Shown here: positions 44,704-54,440 of the stretch, in pieces
How positions within the stretch are numbered: position 1 is the stretch's first letter
Layout of the letters: every line of letters begins with the position of its first letter
DNA from: Candidatus Epilinea brevis
Lineage (GTDB): Bacteria; Chloroflexota; Anaerolineae; Epilineales; Epilineaceae
NCBI GenBank assembly: GCA_016710785.1
Contig: JADJUE010000006.1
Span: forward strand, 62,001-126,000
DNA: 64,000 nucleotides
Reading direction: 5' to 3'
The notes under the pieces: model-generated
Database searches by the model: none
The model's input: the letters and a program-made list of their open reading frames with translations, nothing else
Told to the model about the DNA's origin: nothing
Program-made: the position numbers and the translations under genes

Positions 44704-45816
44704 ATGCAGACCCCAGCCGCCCACGGCCTTCCCCGCCGCCGCCGACCTTCCGCCCTGGTCCTCGCCCTCGTCACGCCCGTCCTCCTGACCCTGGCCGCTT
44801 GCCAGGCCGCTCCCCAGGACCCGGCCGCCGACGCGCCGCCCGCGGCCGAAGACGCCGCGGCGCCCGCCGAGCAGGACCGCGAGGTCGTCATCTACGCTTC
44901 CGTGGACCAGCAGTTCGCCGAGCCCGTGCTCAAGGACTTCGAGGCCGATACCGGCATCGTCGTCAAGGCCATGTATGACGTGGAGGCCGCCAAGACCACC
45001 GGCCTCGTCAACCGCCTGATCGCCGAGAAGGACGCGCCCCTGGCCGACGTGTGGTGGAGCGGCGAGTTCGCCCAGACCGTGGACCTGGCGGCCAAGAGCA
45101 TTCTGGCCGCCTACGCCTCGCCCAACGCTGATCGCATTCCCGCCGGTTACAAGGATGCCGGCGGCCTGTGGACCGGCTTCGGCGGTCGGGCGCGCGTCCT
45201 CCTGGCCAACACCGATCTCGTGACCGCGGAGCAGATGCCCAAAGGCCTCGCCGACCTCACCGGCAGCACCTTCGAGGGCGAGCGGATCGGCATCGCCTAT
45301 CCCCTCTTCGGCACCTCCGCCACCCATGCCGCGGCGCTCTACGCCGCGCGCGGCCCGGAGGCCGGCAAGGCCTTCTTCCAGGGCCTCAAGGACAAGGGCC
45401 TGCAGGTGGTGGACGGCAACGGGGTCGTGCGCGACATGGTCGTCGCCGGCCAGCTGGCCTTCGGCCTGACCGATACCGACGATGCCTGCGGCGCCCTGGC
45501 CAAGGGCGCGCCGGTGAAGATCGTCATCCCCGACCAGGATGGCGACGGCACCCTGGTGGTGCCCAACACCGTCGCCCTGGTGGCCGGCGGGCCCAACCCC
45601 GAATCCGGCAAGGCCCTCTTGGACCATCTGCTGAGCGAGGCCGTCGAGCGACGGCTGGTGGAAGCCGGTTGGATCCAGCTGGGGCTTTCCGGCGGCCTGG
45701 CCGATACCACCTGCGGCCTGCCCGGCGACGTGAAGGGCATGGACGTCACCCTGGAGCAGGTGGCGGCGCAGATCGAACCGGCCAAGGCGGAGCTGGCGGA
45801 GATCTTCGTCCGGTGA
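44704..45816 (+). CDS. Fe(III) ABC transporter substrate-binding lipoprotein
   Basis: 370 residues. Lipobox at Cys33 (TLAAC), acidic Ala/Pro linker, then a class of periplasmic binding protein like FbpA/FutA: VVIYASVDQQFAEPVLKDFE, DTGIVVKAMYDVEA, DVWWSGEFAQTV, GFGGRARVLL, GLTDTDDACGAL. FbpA-type iron-ligating tyrosines are not obvious, so another oxyanion or metal complex is possible. GGAGAGAG precedes ATG 44704. First gene of an import operon. Confidence 0.88.
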   Translation: MQTPAAHGLPRRRRPSALVLALVTPVLLTLAACQAAPQDPAADAPPAAEDAAAPAEQDREVVIYASVDQQFAEPVLKDFEADTGIVVKAMYDVEAAKTTGLVNRLIAEKDAPLADVWWSGEFAQTVDLAAKSILAAYASPNADRIPAGYKDAGGLWTGFGGRARVLLANTDLVTAEQMPKGLADLTGSTFEGERIGIAYPLFGTSATHAAALYAARGPEAGKAFFQGLKDKGLQVVDGNGVVRDMVVAGQLAFGLTDTDDACGALAKGAPVKIVIPDQDGDGTLVVPNTVALVAGGPNPESGKALLDHLLSEAVERRLVEAGWIQLGLSGGLADTTCGLPGDVKGMDVTLEQVAAQIEPAKAELAEIFVR

Positions 45817-45818
45817 CC

Positions 45819-47447
45819 ATGGCGGCCGCCGGAAAGGCGCAGCGGCGATCGCCAGGGCGACCGCCTGCCTGGCGGTCCGTCCCGCTGCCGCTGCTGCTGG
45901 GCGTGGCCGCCTACCTCTGGCTGGTCCACGCCCCGCTACTGGGCCTGGCCTGGGAGACCGGGCGCAGCCTCGTCCAGCATCCCGAACTGCTGGCGCAGGC
46001 CCTGCCCACGGAGCGGCGCCTGCCCCTGTTGGGACGCTCCCTGGCCCTCAGCCTGGGGGCTGCCCTGGCCGCGGGAGGCATCGCCCTGCTGGCCGCGCCG
46101 CGCTTCTGGCGGCGCCATCCCGCGCGGCTGGCGCGCTGGCGCTGGCTCGTCCTGGGTTTGGCGCCCGTGCCGGCCTACGTGCACGCCCTGGCCTGGCTGC
46201 CGGTGCGCTCGGCCCTGGAGGCGCGCCTGGGGCCGGACTGGGCGACACCGCTGGCCTGGCTGGGTTCGGGCTGGGTGCTGACTATGGCCTTCCTGCCCCT
46301 GGCCCTCCTGGTCACCCTCGTGGCCCTGGAGAGCGTGCCGCGCCCCCTCACCGACGCGGCGGCGGTGCTGGACGACGACGACCAGGCCTACCGGCGCGTG
46401 CTGGTTCCCCTGGCCGCCCCCCTCCTGCTGGTGGGTCTGGCGCTCATCTTCCTGCTGGGCCTGTTGGATTACAGCGTGCCCACCCTGTACCAGCTCAACG
46501 TCTACGCCATGGAGGTCTTCGTGGCCTTCAGCCAGGGCAACGAGGCCGCCCGCGCCGTGCTGGTGGCCCTGCCGCTGCTGCTCGTGGGCGCGCTGCTCAC
46601 CTTGACCCTGGGCCGGCGGGCGGCGCGCATCGCCGCCGCGGCTGGGGCGCGGGTGCGGCCTGCCGCGCGGCCGCTGCGCTGGGGGCGCCTGCTGGGCGCC
46701 CTGCAGCTGCTGGCGGCGGCGGTGGTGCTGCTGCAGGCCGCCGTGCCCCTCTACACCTTGACGCGGCTGGCGGGGACCGGCGGGCAGGCCATGGAGGCCC
46801 TGCGCGCCGGTGGGGCCGACCTGGCCTACAGCCTGGCCGTGGCCGCCCTGGCCGGCGGTCTGGCCCTGCCGCCGGCGCTGGCGGCGGCGCTCTGGCTGCA
46901 GGGTGCGTGCGCCGGCTGGTCCTCGCGCGGGCGCTGGATGCTGGCCGTGCTGCCTCTGGGGCTGCCGCCGGCCCTGGTGGGCATCGGGCTCATCGCGGTC
47001 TACAACCAGCCCCCGCTGCGCCTGCACGGCACCGATGCCATGCCGGTGCTGGCGGCCATGGCCCGCTTCCTGCCCCTGCAGGCCCTGTTGGTCTACGGCC
47101 AGCTGCAGCGCCTGGATCCGGCCTTGATCGACGCCGCGCGGGTCTACCAGGGCTCGCCCCTGGCGGGCTGGCTGCGCATCCGCCTGCCGCTGCTGCTGCC
47201 CGGCCTGGCCGGGGCGGCGGCCCTGGGCTTCGCCCTGGCCCTGGGGGAGCTGGGGGCGACCCTGGTGGTCACCCCGGCGGGGCGCGGCACCCTCACCCTG
47301 CGCATCTACAACTACCTGCATTACGGGGCATCCGATGCCGTCGCCGCCCTCTGTCTGGCCATGGTGGCCCTGGCGCTGCTGGCCGGCGCCGCGGCGGGGC
47401 TGCTGCTGGGACGCGGCGGCTGGCAGCCGGGAGAGGCGGAGGCATGA
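45819..47447 (+). CDS. Fe(III)-type ABC transporter permease (fused double permease)
   Basis: 542 residues and about 12 membrane segments, two BPD_transp_1 halves as in FbpB. EAA-type loops are seen as PLTDAAAVLDDDDQAYRRVLVPLAAP and PALIDAARVYQGSPLAGWLRIRLPLLLPG. ATG 45819 is three bases after the upstream stop; GTG 45813 is an alternative. Stop overlaps the ATPase start. Confidence 0.88.
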   Translation: MAAAGKAQRRSPGRPPAWRSVPLPLLLGVAAYLWLVHAPLLGLAWETGRSLVQHPELLAQALPTERRLPLLGRSLALSLGAALAAGGIALLAAPRFWRRHPARLARWRWLVLGLAPVPAYVHALAWLPVRSALEARLGPDWATPLAWLGSGWVLTMAFLPLALLVTLVALESVPRPLTDAAAVLDDDDQAYRRVLVPLAAPLLLVGLALIFLLGLLDYSVPTLYQLNVYAMEVFVAFSQGNEAARAVLVALPLLLVGALLTLTLGRRAARIAAAAGARVRPAARPLRWGRLLGALQLLAAAVVLLQAAVPLYTLTRLAGTGGQAMEALRAGGADLAYSLAVAALAGGLALPPALAAALWLQGACAGWSSRGRWMLAVLPLGLPPALVGIGLIAVYNQPPLRLHGTDAMPVLAAMARFLPLQALLVYGQLQRLDPALIDAARVYQGSPLAGWLRIRLPLLLPGLAGAAALGFALALGELGATLVVTPAGRGTLTLRIYNYLHYGASDAVAALCLAMVALALLAGAAAGLLLGRGGWQPGEAEA

Positions 47448-48160
47448 GCGCGGAAGCGAACGTGGGGACGGATATGGACATGGACAAGGGCACCCTCCAA
47501 ATCCAGGGCCTGACCAAGTCCTTCGGCGGCGGCCGGCCGGTCCTGGTCGACCTGGACCTGGACTGCCCCGCCGGCAGCCGCACCGCCGTCCTGGGGCCTT
47601 CCGGCATCGGCAAGTCCACCCTGCTGCGGCTGATCGCCGGCCTGGAGCTGCCGGACGCGGGGGAGATCCGCCTGGGCCAGGCCCTGGTCAGCGGGCCGGG
47701 CTGGGCCCTGGAACCCCATCGGCGCGGCGTGGCCCTGGCCTTCCAGGCGCCGGCCCTTTGGCCGCATCTGCGGGTGCGGGACAACATCACCTTCGGCCTG
47801 CGGCATCTGGGACAGGCGGCGGCCCGCGCCGCCGCTGAGGACTGGCTGGCAAGGTTGCGCCTCGACGGTCTGGGCGGGCGCTATCCGGACCAGTTGTCCG
47901 GTGGCCAGGCGCAGCGGGTCTCCCTGGCCCGCGCCCTGGCGGCTGGTCGCCCCATCCTGCTGCTGGACGAACCCCTCAGCCATCTGGACCCCGACCTCAA
48001 GTCAGCGCTGACGGCCGACCTGGACGGCTGGCTGCGCGCCGCCGGCACCACCCTGGTCTACGTGACCCATGATCCCGCCGAGGTGGCCCCGCTCTGCGAC
48101 CGGGTGCTGGGCCTGGCCGACGGGCGGTTGAAGGCCGCGATGCCTCCGCCCTCGTCGTAG
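47444..48160 (+). CDS. Fe(III)-type ABC transporter ATPase
   Basis: 238 residues: Walker A GPSGIGKST, Q loop (LAFQAPALWPH), signature LSGGQAQRVSLARAL, Walker B ILLLDEPLSHLD, switch His THDPAE. It is shorter than FbpC (about 350) because the C-terminal regulatory domain is absent. Energises the permease upstream; ATGA overlap. Confidence 0.92.
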   Translation: MSAEANVGTDMDMDKGTLQIQGLTKSFGGGRPVLVDLDLDCPAGSRTAVLGPSGIGKSTLLRLIAGLELPDAGEIRLGQALVSGPGWALEPHRRGVALAFQAPALWPHLRVRDNITFGLRHLGQAAARAAAEDWLARLRLDGLGGRYPDQLSGGQAQRVSLARALAAGRPILLLDEPLSHLDPDLKSALTADLDGWLRAAGTTLVYVTHDPAEVAPLCDRVLGLADGRLKAAMPPPSS

Positions 48161-48217
48161 GGGCGGGTCTGCGGCACGATCGAGAACCCCACGGCCGTCC
48201 GGCCGGTAGACCCGCCC
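48161..48217 (+). terminator. Perfect 10-bp inverted repeat after the iron operon
   Basis: GGGCGGGTCT (48161-48170) and AGACCCGCCC (48208-48217) enclose a 37-base loop that can fold further (GGCCG/CGGCC). It starts right after the stop codon. No T tract, so intrinsic termination is uncertain. Confidence 0.4.
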
Positions 48218-48273
48218 TGCCGGTTTGCGCGCAACGATCGGGACGGTGGGGCGTTCGCGGCCCCCGCCCGGAA

Positions 48274-48302
48274 TTGGCCCGGCGAATCCGCAGGCCTACA
48301 AT
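48274..48302 (+). promoter_or_regulatory. Promoter of the kimA-like operon, leaderless
   Basis: TTGGCC (48274-48279), 17-base spacer, TACAAT (48297-48302). ATG 48312 is nine bases after the -10 box with no SD. Confidence 0.6.
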
Positions 48303-48311
48303 CCGCCGCCT

Positions 48312-50320
48312 ATGCCCCACTACCATGACAACGCCGGCGACGGCGTGATCCGCCGCGCCGCCAAGGACCAGCCCCGCCGCTCGTGGCGCACCTGGCTGCT
48401 GGGTCGCCCCCTCTCTACCGCGGACGCGCCGCACCAGACCATCGGCAAGACCGTGGGCCTGGCGGTCTTCGCGTCCGATGCCCTGTCCTCGACAGCCTAC
48501 GCCACGCAGGAGATCCTGGTCATCCTGGCAGCGGCCGGCGCAGTGGCCATGGGCTTCTCCTGGCCCATCGCCCTGGCCATCGTCGCCCTGCTGGTCATCG
48601 TCACCATCTCCCTATGAGCAGACCATCCACGCCTACCCCGGGCGGCGGCGCCTACATCGTGGCCCGCGACAACCTGGGGGAGCTCCCGGCCCTGACGGCC
48701 GGCGCGGCCTTGCTCACCGATTACATCCTGACCGTGGCCGTCTCCATCAGCTCCGGCGTGGCCCAGCTCGTGTCGGCCTTTCCGGCCATGGCTCCGTGGC
48801 GGGTTCACGTGGCGGTGGTCCTGGTGGGCTTGATCATGTTGTTGAACCTGCGCGGGGTGAAGGAGAGTGGTACCGCTTTCGCCGTGCCCACCTACTTCTT
48901 CGTGATCCTGATGACCGGCACCGTGCTCTGGGGTCTTGTCCAGCTGCTGCGCGGCGGCCTGGGGCAGGTGGTGGACCCGCCGGCCATCTTCCATCACGGA
49001 GAAGCCACCAGTGTCGGGCTGTTCCTGCTGCTGCACGCCTTCGCCAGCGGCACCACGGCCCTGACCGGGGTGGAGGCCATCTCCAACGGCATCACGGCCT
49101 TCAAGGAGCCGCGCAGCCGCAATGCCGGCATCACGCTTATCTGGATGTCGGCCATCCTGGGCACGCTCTTCCTGGGCATCACCTACCTGTCGCGGGCCAT
49201 CGGGGCGGTGCCCTCAGAGGGCGAGACCGTGATCTCGCAGCTGGCGCGTACCATCTATGATGGGCGCGGCCTCTTGTACCTGCTGACCATCGCCTCGACC
49301 ACGGTCATCCTGATCATGGCAGCCAACACCGCCTACGCCGACTTCCCGCGTCTCTCGGCCCTGCAGGCCGCCGACGGCTTCCTGCCGCGGCAGCTGACCT
49401 ACCGCGGCAGCCGACTGGTCTACTCGCGGGGCATCGTCCTGCTCTCCTTGGTGGCGGCGCTGCTCATCATCGCTTTCAAGGCTTCGGTGAGCCTGCTCAT
49501 CCCGCTCTATGCCATCGGGGTCTTCCTGTCCTTCACCCTCAGCCAGGGCGGCATGGCGCGGCGCTGGTGGCGCAGCGGCCAGTTGGGCGCTCACCACCAG
49601 CCGGTGGATGACGGCCAGCACGACCACCAGCGCCAGGTGCAGCCGCTGGCGTACGACCGCCGCTGGCGGCTGAAGATGGCGATCAACGGCCTGGGCTCGG
49701 CGCTGACCTTCGTGGTCATGCTGGTCTTCGCCGTGACCAAGTTCCGCGACGGGGCCTGGATCATCCTGGTGCTGCTGCCCATCCTCATCGTGGTCTTCAT
49801 GGGCATCCACCGCCATTACCGGAACCTGGCCAAGGCCCTGTCGCTGGAGGATTACGGCGCTCCGCCGCCCATGCGCCGGCATCGGGTGGTGCTCCTGGTC
49901 AGCGGCGTGCACCGCGGCACCCTGGAGGCCCTGCGCTACGCTCAGGCGCTCAGCAATGACGTGACGGCCCTGCACGTGTCGGCGGATGCCGACGACACGG
50001 CCCGCCTGCAGCGCAAATGGGATGCCTGGGGCGATGACGTGCGGCTGGTCATCCTGGAATCGCCGTATCGGCTGCTGATCGAGCCGGTGCTGAAATACGT
50101 CGCCGAGTTGCGGGCCGGCGCGCGGCCCAACGACCAGCTGACCATCGTGGTGCCGCGCTTCGTGCCCCGCCGCTCCTGGGAGAACGTGCTGCATACGCAG
50201 ACGGCCCTGATGCTGCGCATGGCGCTCATGTTCCAGGAAGGCATCGTCATCACCGACGTGCCCTATCAGGTCAAGTCATCGGCCGATGCAGAACCGGCCC
50301 TGAAGGAAGGCAAGTCATGA
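48312..50320 (+). pseudogene. KimA-like APC-superfamily potassium transporter, two frameshifts
   Basis: Similar along its whole length to B. subtilis KimA (YdaO): KTVGLAVFASDALSSTAYATQE, the TM1-2 region with the Asp/Tyr implicated in KimA transport; GGGAYIVARDNLGELPAL; ALTGVEAISNGITAFKEP; C-terminal cytoplasmic domain ending VRLVILESPYRLLIEP. The frame breaks at TCCCTATGAG (about 48609-48611, one C extra) and at CCCCGGGCGG (about 48638-48645, one G extra); correcting both restores YEQTIHAYPGGGAYIV, exactly the KimA motif. About 669 residues. Two insertions 30 bases apart in C and G runs look like sequencing errors. RCK genes follow directly. Confidence 0.85.
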
Positions 50321-50997
50321 GCAGCCCGGAGACGAGGCGGCATTTCGTGGTCATCGGCAGCGGCCGCATGGGCGCCGCCCTGGCCGATCAGCTGTTCCGG
50401 CGCGGCTGCAAGGTGACCGTGCTGGACCGCGACGACAAAGCCTTCAGCAACCTGCCGCCGGACTTCGCCGGCCGGATGATGCAGGGCGATGTGCTGGAGC
50501 AGGGCGTCCTGCGCCGCGCCGGCCTGGACGAGGCGTACGGCGCTGCGGTCATGACCAGCTCTGACGCGATCAACGCCGTGGTGGCCCGGGTGGCGCGCAC
50601 CTATTACGGGCTGCAACGGGTGGTGTTGCGCAACTACCAGCTGCGCTGGCTGGCCCTGCACCAGTCCTTGGGGGTAGAGGTGATCAGCTCCTCGGCCTGG
50701 GCGGCGGAGCAGGCCGAGGAACTGCTGGCCGAGCCCCATGTGCGCCGGCTTCTGGACATCGGCGACGGCTCCCTGGGCGTGGCGGCGCTGTCGGTACCCG
50801 CGGCCTGGGCCCAGCGCCGGCCGGCCGACGTGCTGCCGTCCGGGTCCTTGCCGGCAGCCTTGTCGCGCGGCGGGCAGCACATGATCCCGGACCCGGACAC
50901 GATCCTCCTTGAGGGCGATCGGCTTTATTTCAGCGGCGACGCGGCGGGGATCCAGGCCGTCAAGGACGCGCTGGCCCGCGAGGAGGCAGGGGCATGA
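50317..50997 (+). CDS. TrkA/KtrA-type RCK protein 1
   Basis: 226 residues. RCK-N Rossmann domain (FVVIGSGRMGAALADQL; VTVLDRDDKAF; GDVLEQGVLRRAG; AVMTSSDAINAVVA) and an RCK-C domain (DTILLEGDRLYFSG). Binds NAD(H)/ATP-type nucleotides and gates potassium channels or transporters. Overlaps the kimA-like stop and the next gene's start by four bases each. Confidence 0.9.
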   Translation: MSSPETRRHFVVIGSGRMGAALADQLFRRGCKVTVLDRDDKAFSNLPPDFAGRMMQGDVLEQGVLRRAGLDEAYGAAVMTSSDAINAVVARVARTYYGLQRVVLRNYQLRWLALHQSLGVEVISSSAWAAEQAEELLAEPHVRRLLDIGDGSLGVAALSVPAAWAQRRPADVLPSGSLPAALSRGGQHMIPDPDTILLEGDRLYFSGDAAGIQAVKDALAREEAGA

Positions 50998-51713
50998 AGG
51001 TGATCATCGCCGGCGGCGGGCGTACGGCCGCGCATCTGGCGGGACTGCTGCTGGAACAAGGGCATTCGGTGCGGGTCATCGAGCCGCGCCCGGAAGTGGT
51101 GAGCCGCCTGCATGCCGAGCTGCCCACCGAGGTCATCATCGAGGGCCATCCGACCGACCCGGACATCCTGGCCGAGGCCGGGCCGGGCGACGCGGATGTG
51201 CTGGCGGCCTGCATGCCGGAGGACGCGGACAACCTGATGCTCTGCTACCTGGCCCGGACGCAGTACGGGGTCGGTCGCACCATCGCCTGGATCACCAACC
51301 CCAAGCATGCCTGGCTCTTCGACCCGGCGCAAAAGCTCTTCCACGTGGACGTGGCTCTCAACCAGGCGGACATCGCCGCACGCCTCCTGGAAGAAGAGAT
51401 GTCGCTGGGCGACATGATGATCCTGCTCAAGCTGCAGCGCGGACGCTACGCCTTGGTGGAGGAGAAGCTGATCGCCGAAGCGCCGGCGGTGGGCCAGGCC
51501 CTGCGGGAACTGGACATGCCGGCCCATGCCACGGTGACGGCCGTCATCCGCGACGGCGAGATGCTCCTACCGCGCGGCGATACGGTGCTGGCGGCGGGCG
51601 ACGAGGTGCTGGCCCTGGTGGCCCAGGAGGACCAGGAGGCGTTGGCCCGGCTCTTCGGGGGCAAAGCGGAAGCGAAGGCGAAGGCGGAGGCCGCGAAGCC
51701 GCCGGCGGCGTAG
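50994..51713 (+). CDS. TrkA/KtrA-type RCK protein 2
   Basis: 239 residues. RCK-N domain (KVIIAGGGRTAAHLAGLLL; VRVIEPRPEVVSRL; GHPTDPDILAEAG) and RCK-C domain (YALVEEKLIAEAPAVGQALREL; DTVLAAGDEVLALV), Ala/Lys tail. Two separate single-RCK proteins beside a KimA-type carrier could form a heteromeric regulatory ring. Last gene of the operon. Confidence 0.9.
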   Translation: MKVIIAGGGRTAAHLAGLLLEQGHSVRVIEPRPEVVSRLHAELPTEVIIEGHPTDPDILAEAGPGDADVLAACMPEDADNLMLCYLARTQYGVGRTIAWITNPKHAWLFDPAQKLFHVDVALNQADIAARLLEEEMSLGDMMILLKLQRGRYALVEEKLIAEAPAVGQALRELDMPAHATVTAVIRDGEMLLPRGDTVLAAGDEVLALVAQEDQEALARLFGGKAEAKAKAEAAKPPAA

Positions 51714-51757
51714 TCGACCGCGCTACGGGATCGCCGCCGCCCGGATGTCAGCCGGCC

Positions 51758-52867
51758 TCAATCCCGCACATCCACCGCCGTTCCCGCCTCCGCCCAGTTG
51801 TACAGTCTCTCCGCGTCCGCCGCTGAGAGGACCACGCAGCCGTAGCTGATGGGCGAGCCCAGGTAGCCCTCCCAGAGGGTCTGGCCGTTGATGATCGGCA
51901 GGGCGTGGATGCCGTTCTCCGAGCCGCCGGCCCAGTAGATGCCCAGCCAATAGGGCATCCACAGCTGCCAGGCCGAGGACCAGGCGTTGGGGATCTTGCT
52001 CTGCACCTGGAAGCTGCCGCGTTGCGTCGGGTAGCCGGCCAGGCCGGTGGAAGCCACGAAGTTCCAGACCAGGGCATCCCCCTGCCAGACGTACATGCGT
52101 TGCTCGCTCACGTCCACCACGATGCGCTTCGCTCCGCCCAGGGCGGTCGTCGGGCCCTGGCCTTGAGCGGGGATGAGCAAGGTCTGGCCTTCGTAGATCG
52201 CATCGTCCGCCAGACCGTTCAGCCGTTGCAGGGCGGTGGCGCTCTCACCGAAGCGGGTGGCGATGGTAGAGAGGGTGTCGCCCGCCTGCACCGTGTAGGC
52301 CGCCGTCGTCGCGCCCGAGGGCGCAGGGCCCGCGGCGCGCGTGGGCAGCGGTTCGGCGGCAGCGTCGTCCTTCGCCTGCCCTTCGACGATCAAGGTGGCG
52401 CCGGCCTGGATCGAGCCGTCCAATGGCAGGCCGTTCAGGCGGATCAGGCTGTCCACATCCGTGCCCAGGCTGGCCGCGATCGTGCTCAAGGTGTCACCGG
52501 GCTGCACGGTGTACGGCCGAACGCCCGCGGAGGCGCTGCGCAGGGGTGCCGGCGGCTTGGTGCCGCGGCGGTTGGATGCGGCGCGCGCCGTCTGCCCCGC
52601 CCTGGCGCTGCGGACGTTGGCCACCGGGATCCACAGGGCCTGGCCCGGCCAGAGAATGTCGCCCAATGCGCGGCCGTTGAGCCGGGCCAGATCCTGGGTG
52701 GCCATGCGGTAGCGCGAGGCCACGTCGAAGAGCGATTCGCCGGCGTGGACCACATGCGTGCCCCATTCGCCCTGCGGCGCGGCCATCTGGGCGCGGGCGC
52801 TCGGGGCCGCGGCGGTAAGCGCCAGCAGGGCGCCCAGGCCGGCGAGGATGCGACAGGCGGTCTTCAT
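51758..52867 (-). CDS. L,D-transpeptidase (YkuD) with three LysM domains
   Basis: 369 residues. Signal peptide (residues 1-26, ends ARAQ). LysM domains at about 38-82 (HVVHAGESLFDVASRY), 119-160 (YTVQPGDTLSTIAASLG) and 188-232 (YTVQAGDTLSTIATRFG). YkuD catalytic domain to the end: KRIVVDVSEQRMYVW, GTFQV-like GSFQVQSK, GIHALP, SPISYGCVVLS. The active-site Cys is present, but the usual SHGC reads SYGC. It would crosslink peptidoglycan or attach proteins to it. 45 bases from the convergent RCK gene. Confidence 0.9.
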   Translation of the reverse strand: MKTACRILAGLGALLALTAAAPSARAQMAAPQGEWGTHVVHAGESLFDVASRYRMATQDLARLNGRALGDILWPGQALWIPVANVRSARAGQTARAASNRRGTKPPAPLRSASAGVRPYTVQPGDTLSTIAASLGTDVDSLIRLNGLPLDGSIQAGATLIVEGQAKDDAAAEPLPTRAAGPAPSGATTAAYTVQAGDTLSTIATRFGESATALQRLNGLADDAIYEGQTLLIPAQGQGPTTALGGAKRIVVDVSEQRMYVWQGDALVWNFVASTGLAGYPTQRGSFQVQSKIPNAWSSAWQLWMPYWLGIYWAGGSENGIHALPIINGQTLWEGYLGSPISYGCVVLSAADAERLYNWAEAGTAVDVRD

Positions 52868-53065
52868 GGGCTACAGCTCCCCGGGGACGGAGGGTGAGGG
52901 ATCAGCGGAACGAACAGCACGGCGGGCCCACAGGACCCGCCGTGCCGATGCTTTTGCCGCGGCGGGCCGGCGGTGGATCACCGCCGGCCGTCGTCGGCTC
53001 CCAGCTGTTTCGTCCCGCGCCCACATCGGCGGGCGAGAGGCGTGTCAGCGGGGATGAGGGCGGTC

Positions 53066-54115
53066 TCAGCGATCGACGTGCACCGTGACACTGCAGGGGC
53101 GCGGGAACTGGCCCCGGTTGTCGACGGCCGTCAGGCGGAGGGTCCAGGTGCCGGCGGGCAGGTTGCCGACGTACCAGGTGCCCAGGGTCGTGTCGTTGAC
53201 CACGCGGGTCACTTCCTCGCCGATGCTGAAGAAGTTGCCCTCCAGCGGCGTGGCGCCCATCGCCGCCTCCAGCTTGTAGAACTGGAGGTTGGCGATGTTG
53301 GCCGTGCCCACCACGTTCACCGACCCCGACACATGCTCGTTCTGACGCGGGTTCACGATCTGGACCTCGCGCGGGCAAGCCGCCGGATGCAGGGCCGGCT
53401 GGGCCGTGGGCTTGGGACGGTGCGGGCCGGGCTGCGGCTTGTGACCGTGGTCATTGCCGTGGCCGGGGTTGACACCGCCCTCGCCGCAAGGGATGTACAG
53501 CGACTGGCCGGCGTAGATCAGGTACGGGAAGCCGATGCCGTTGGCACGGGCGATGGCGCCGATGCTGAGGTCATGATGCCAGGCGATGCCCGAAAGTGTC
53601 TCGCCCGGCTTGACCGCATGGCGGTGGCCGCAGCCCGGACCCGGGTCCACCCAGCCGCCGCCCGGCGCCGGCTCAGGCGCCCAGCCGCCGGGGATGGCCA
53701 ACTGCTGGCCGGCGTAGATGTAGTCCGGGTTGCCGATGCCGTTGGCGGCCAGGATGGCCGAGACCGACACGCCGTACTTCCAGGCGATGCCGTAGAGCGT
53801 CTCGCCCAACTGCACCAGGTGGGTCTGGCCGCCGCCATGTGCCGCGGGGGCCGGACGCCCGGCGGGGCCGCCGCCGGGGATGACCAGCTGCTGACCGGCA
53901 TAGATGTAGTCCAGGTTCATCACCCCGTTGGCCGCGGCGATCTCCTCGGCGCTCACCCCGTAATGGCGGGCGATGCTGTAGAGGGTCTCTCCCAGGGCCA
54001 CGGTGTGTACCGCCCGGCCCCCGTTGTTGGCGCTGACCGGATGGGCGATGCCGGTTGCGGCGGCCATCGACAAGCCCAGGATCAGGGCCAGCGCGAAGCC
54101 GTGGAACGTCTTCAT
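53066..54115 (-). CDS. Secreted protein with three LysM domains
   Basis: 349 residues from ATG 54115 (AGGAG seven bases upstream; ATG 54118 also possible). Signal peptide to about residue 30. Three LysM domains: HTVALGETLYSIARHYGV, HLVQLGETLYGIAWKYGV and HAVKPGETLSGIAWHHDL, each closing with YIYAGQQLVIP-like ends. A His/Pro linker and a C-terminal beta-sandwich (VQIVNPRQNEHVSGSVNVVG ... GTWYVGNLPAGTWTLRL) follow. Binds peptidoglycan or related glycans; no catalytic domain. Same direction as the YkuD gene, 200 bases apart. Confidence 0.88.
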   Translation of the reverse strand: MKTFHGFALALILGLSMAAATGIAHPVSANNGGRAVHTVALGETLYSIARHYGVSAEEIAAANGVMNLDYIYAGQQLVIPGGGPAGRPAPAAHGGGQTHLVQLGETLYGIAWKYGVSVSAILAANGIGNPDYIYAGQQLAIPGGWAPEPAPGGGWVDPGPGCGHRHAVKPGETLSGIAWHHDLSIGAIARANGIGFPYLIYAGQSLYIPCGEGGVNPGHGNDHGHKPQPGPHRPKPTAQPALHPAACPREVQIVNPRQNEHVSGSVNVVGTANIANLQFYKLEAAMGATPLEGNFFSIGEEVTRVVNDTTLGTWYVGNLPAGTWTLRLTAVDNRGQFPRPCSVTVHVDR

Positions 54116-54189
54116 CATCGTTCTCCTCAAGGTCTTTGGAAATGCCGATATCGCGGGGGCTGAGGACTGAAAATGCGATTCAGGAATGG

Positions 54190-54227
54190 GGTGGGATGGG
54201 CTCTGTTGGGTGGGACGGGCTCTGTTC
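54190..54227 (+). repeat. Two tandem 19-base repeats
   Basis: 54190-54208 and 54209-54227 match at 17 of 19 positions (GGTGGGATGGGCTCTGTT and GGTGGGACGGGCTCTGTT). They lie between the LysM gene and the HTH gene end. Confidence 0.6.
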
Positions 54228-54432
54228 AGGGCGAGTCAGGCTGGTCGGAGCCTGCTGTCGGCCAATCCGGCAATTCTCGGCCTTGCAGGAAAGCCTGCAG
54301 GTCTGAGCGTCGGACAGCATCCGGTTGCCCAGGGGCTGTGCCGATTTCACCCGCGCGGATCATACGCCGCAGGGTGAAGACGCTCAGGCCCAGGCGATCG
54401 GCCAACGCTTGCACGGGAATGGTCTCGTCCAT
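54226..54432 (-). CDS. Small helix-turn-helix (excisionase/MerR-like) protein
   Basis: 68 residues: TIPVQALADRLGLSVFTLRRMIRAGEIGTA, then RRSDLQAFLQG, the HTH_17/excisionase pattern. DNA-binding, possibly a repressor of the adjoining LysM or mutS2 genes. The promoter puts transcription start within a base or so of ATG 54432 (GTG 54435 just upstream), so leaderless. No integrase is nearby. Confidence 0.72.
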   Translation of the reverse strand: MDETIPVQALADRLGLSVFTLRRMIRAGEIGTAPGQPDAVRRSDLQAFLQGRELPDWPTAGSDQPDSP

Positions 54433-54440
54433 CACTGGGC

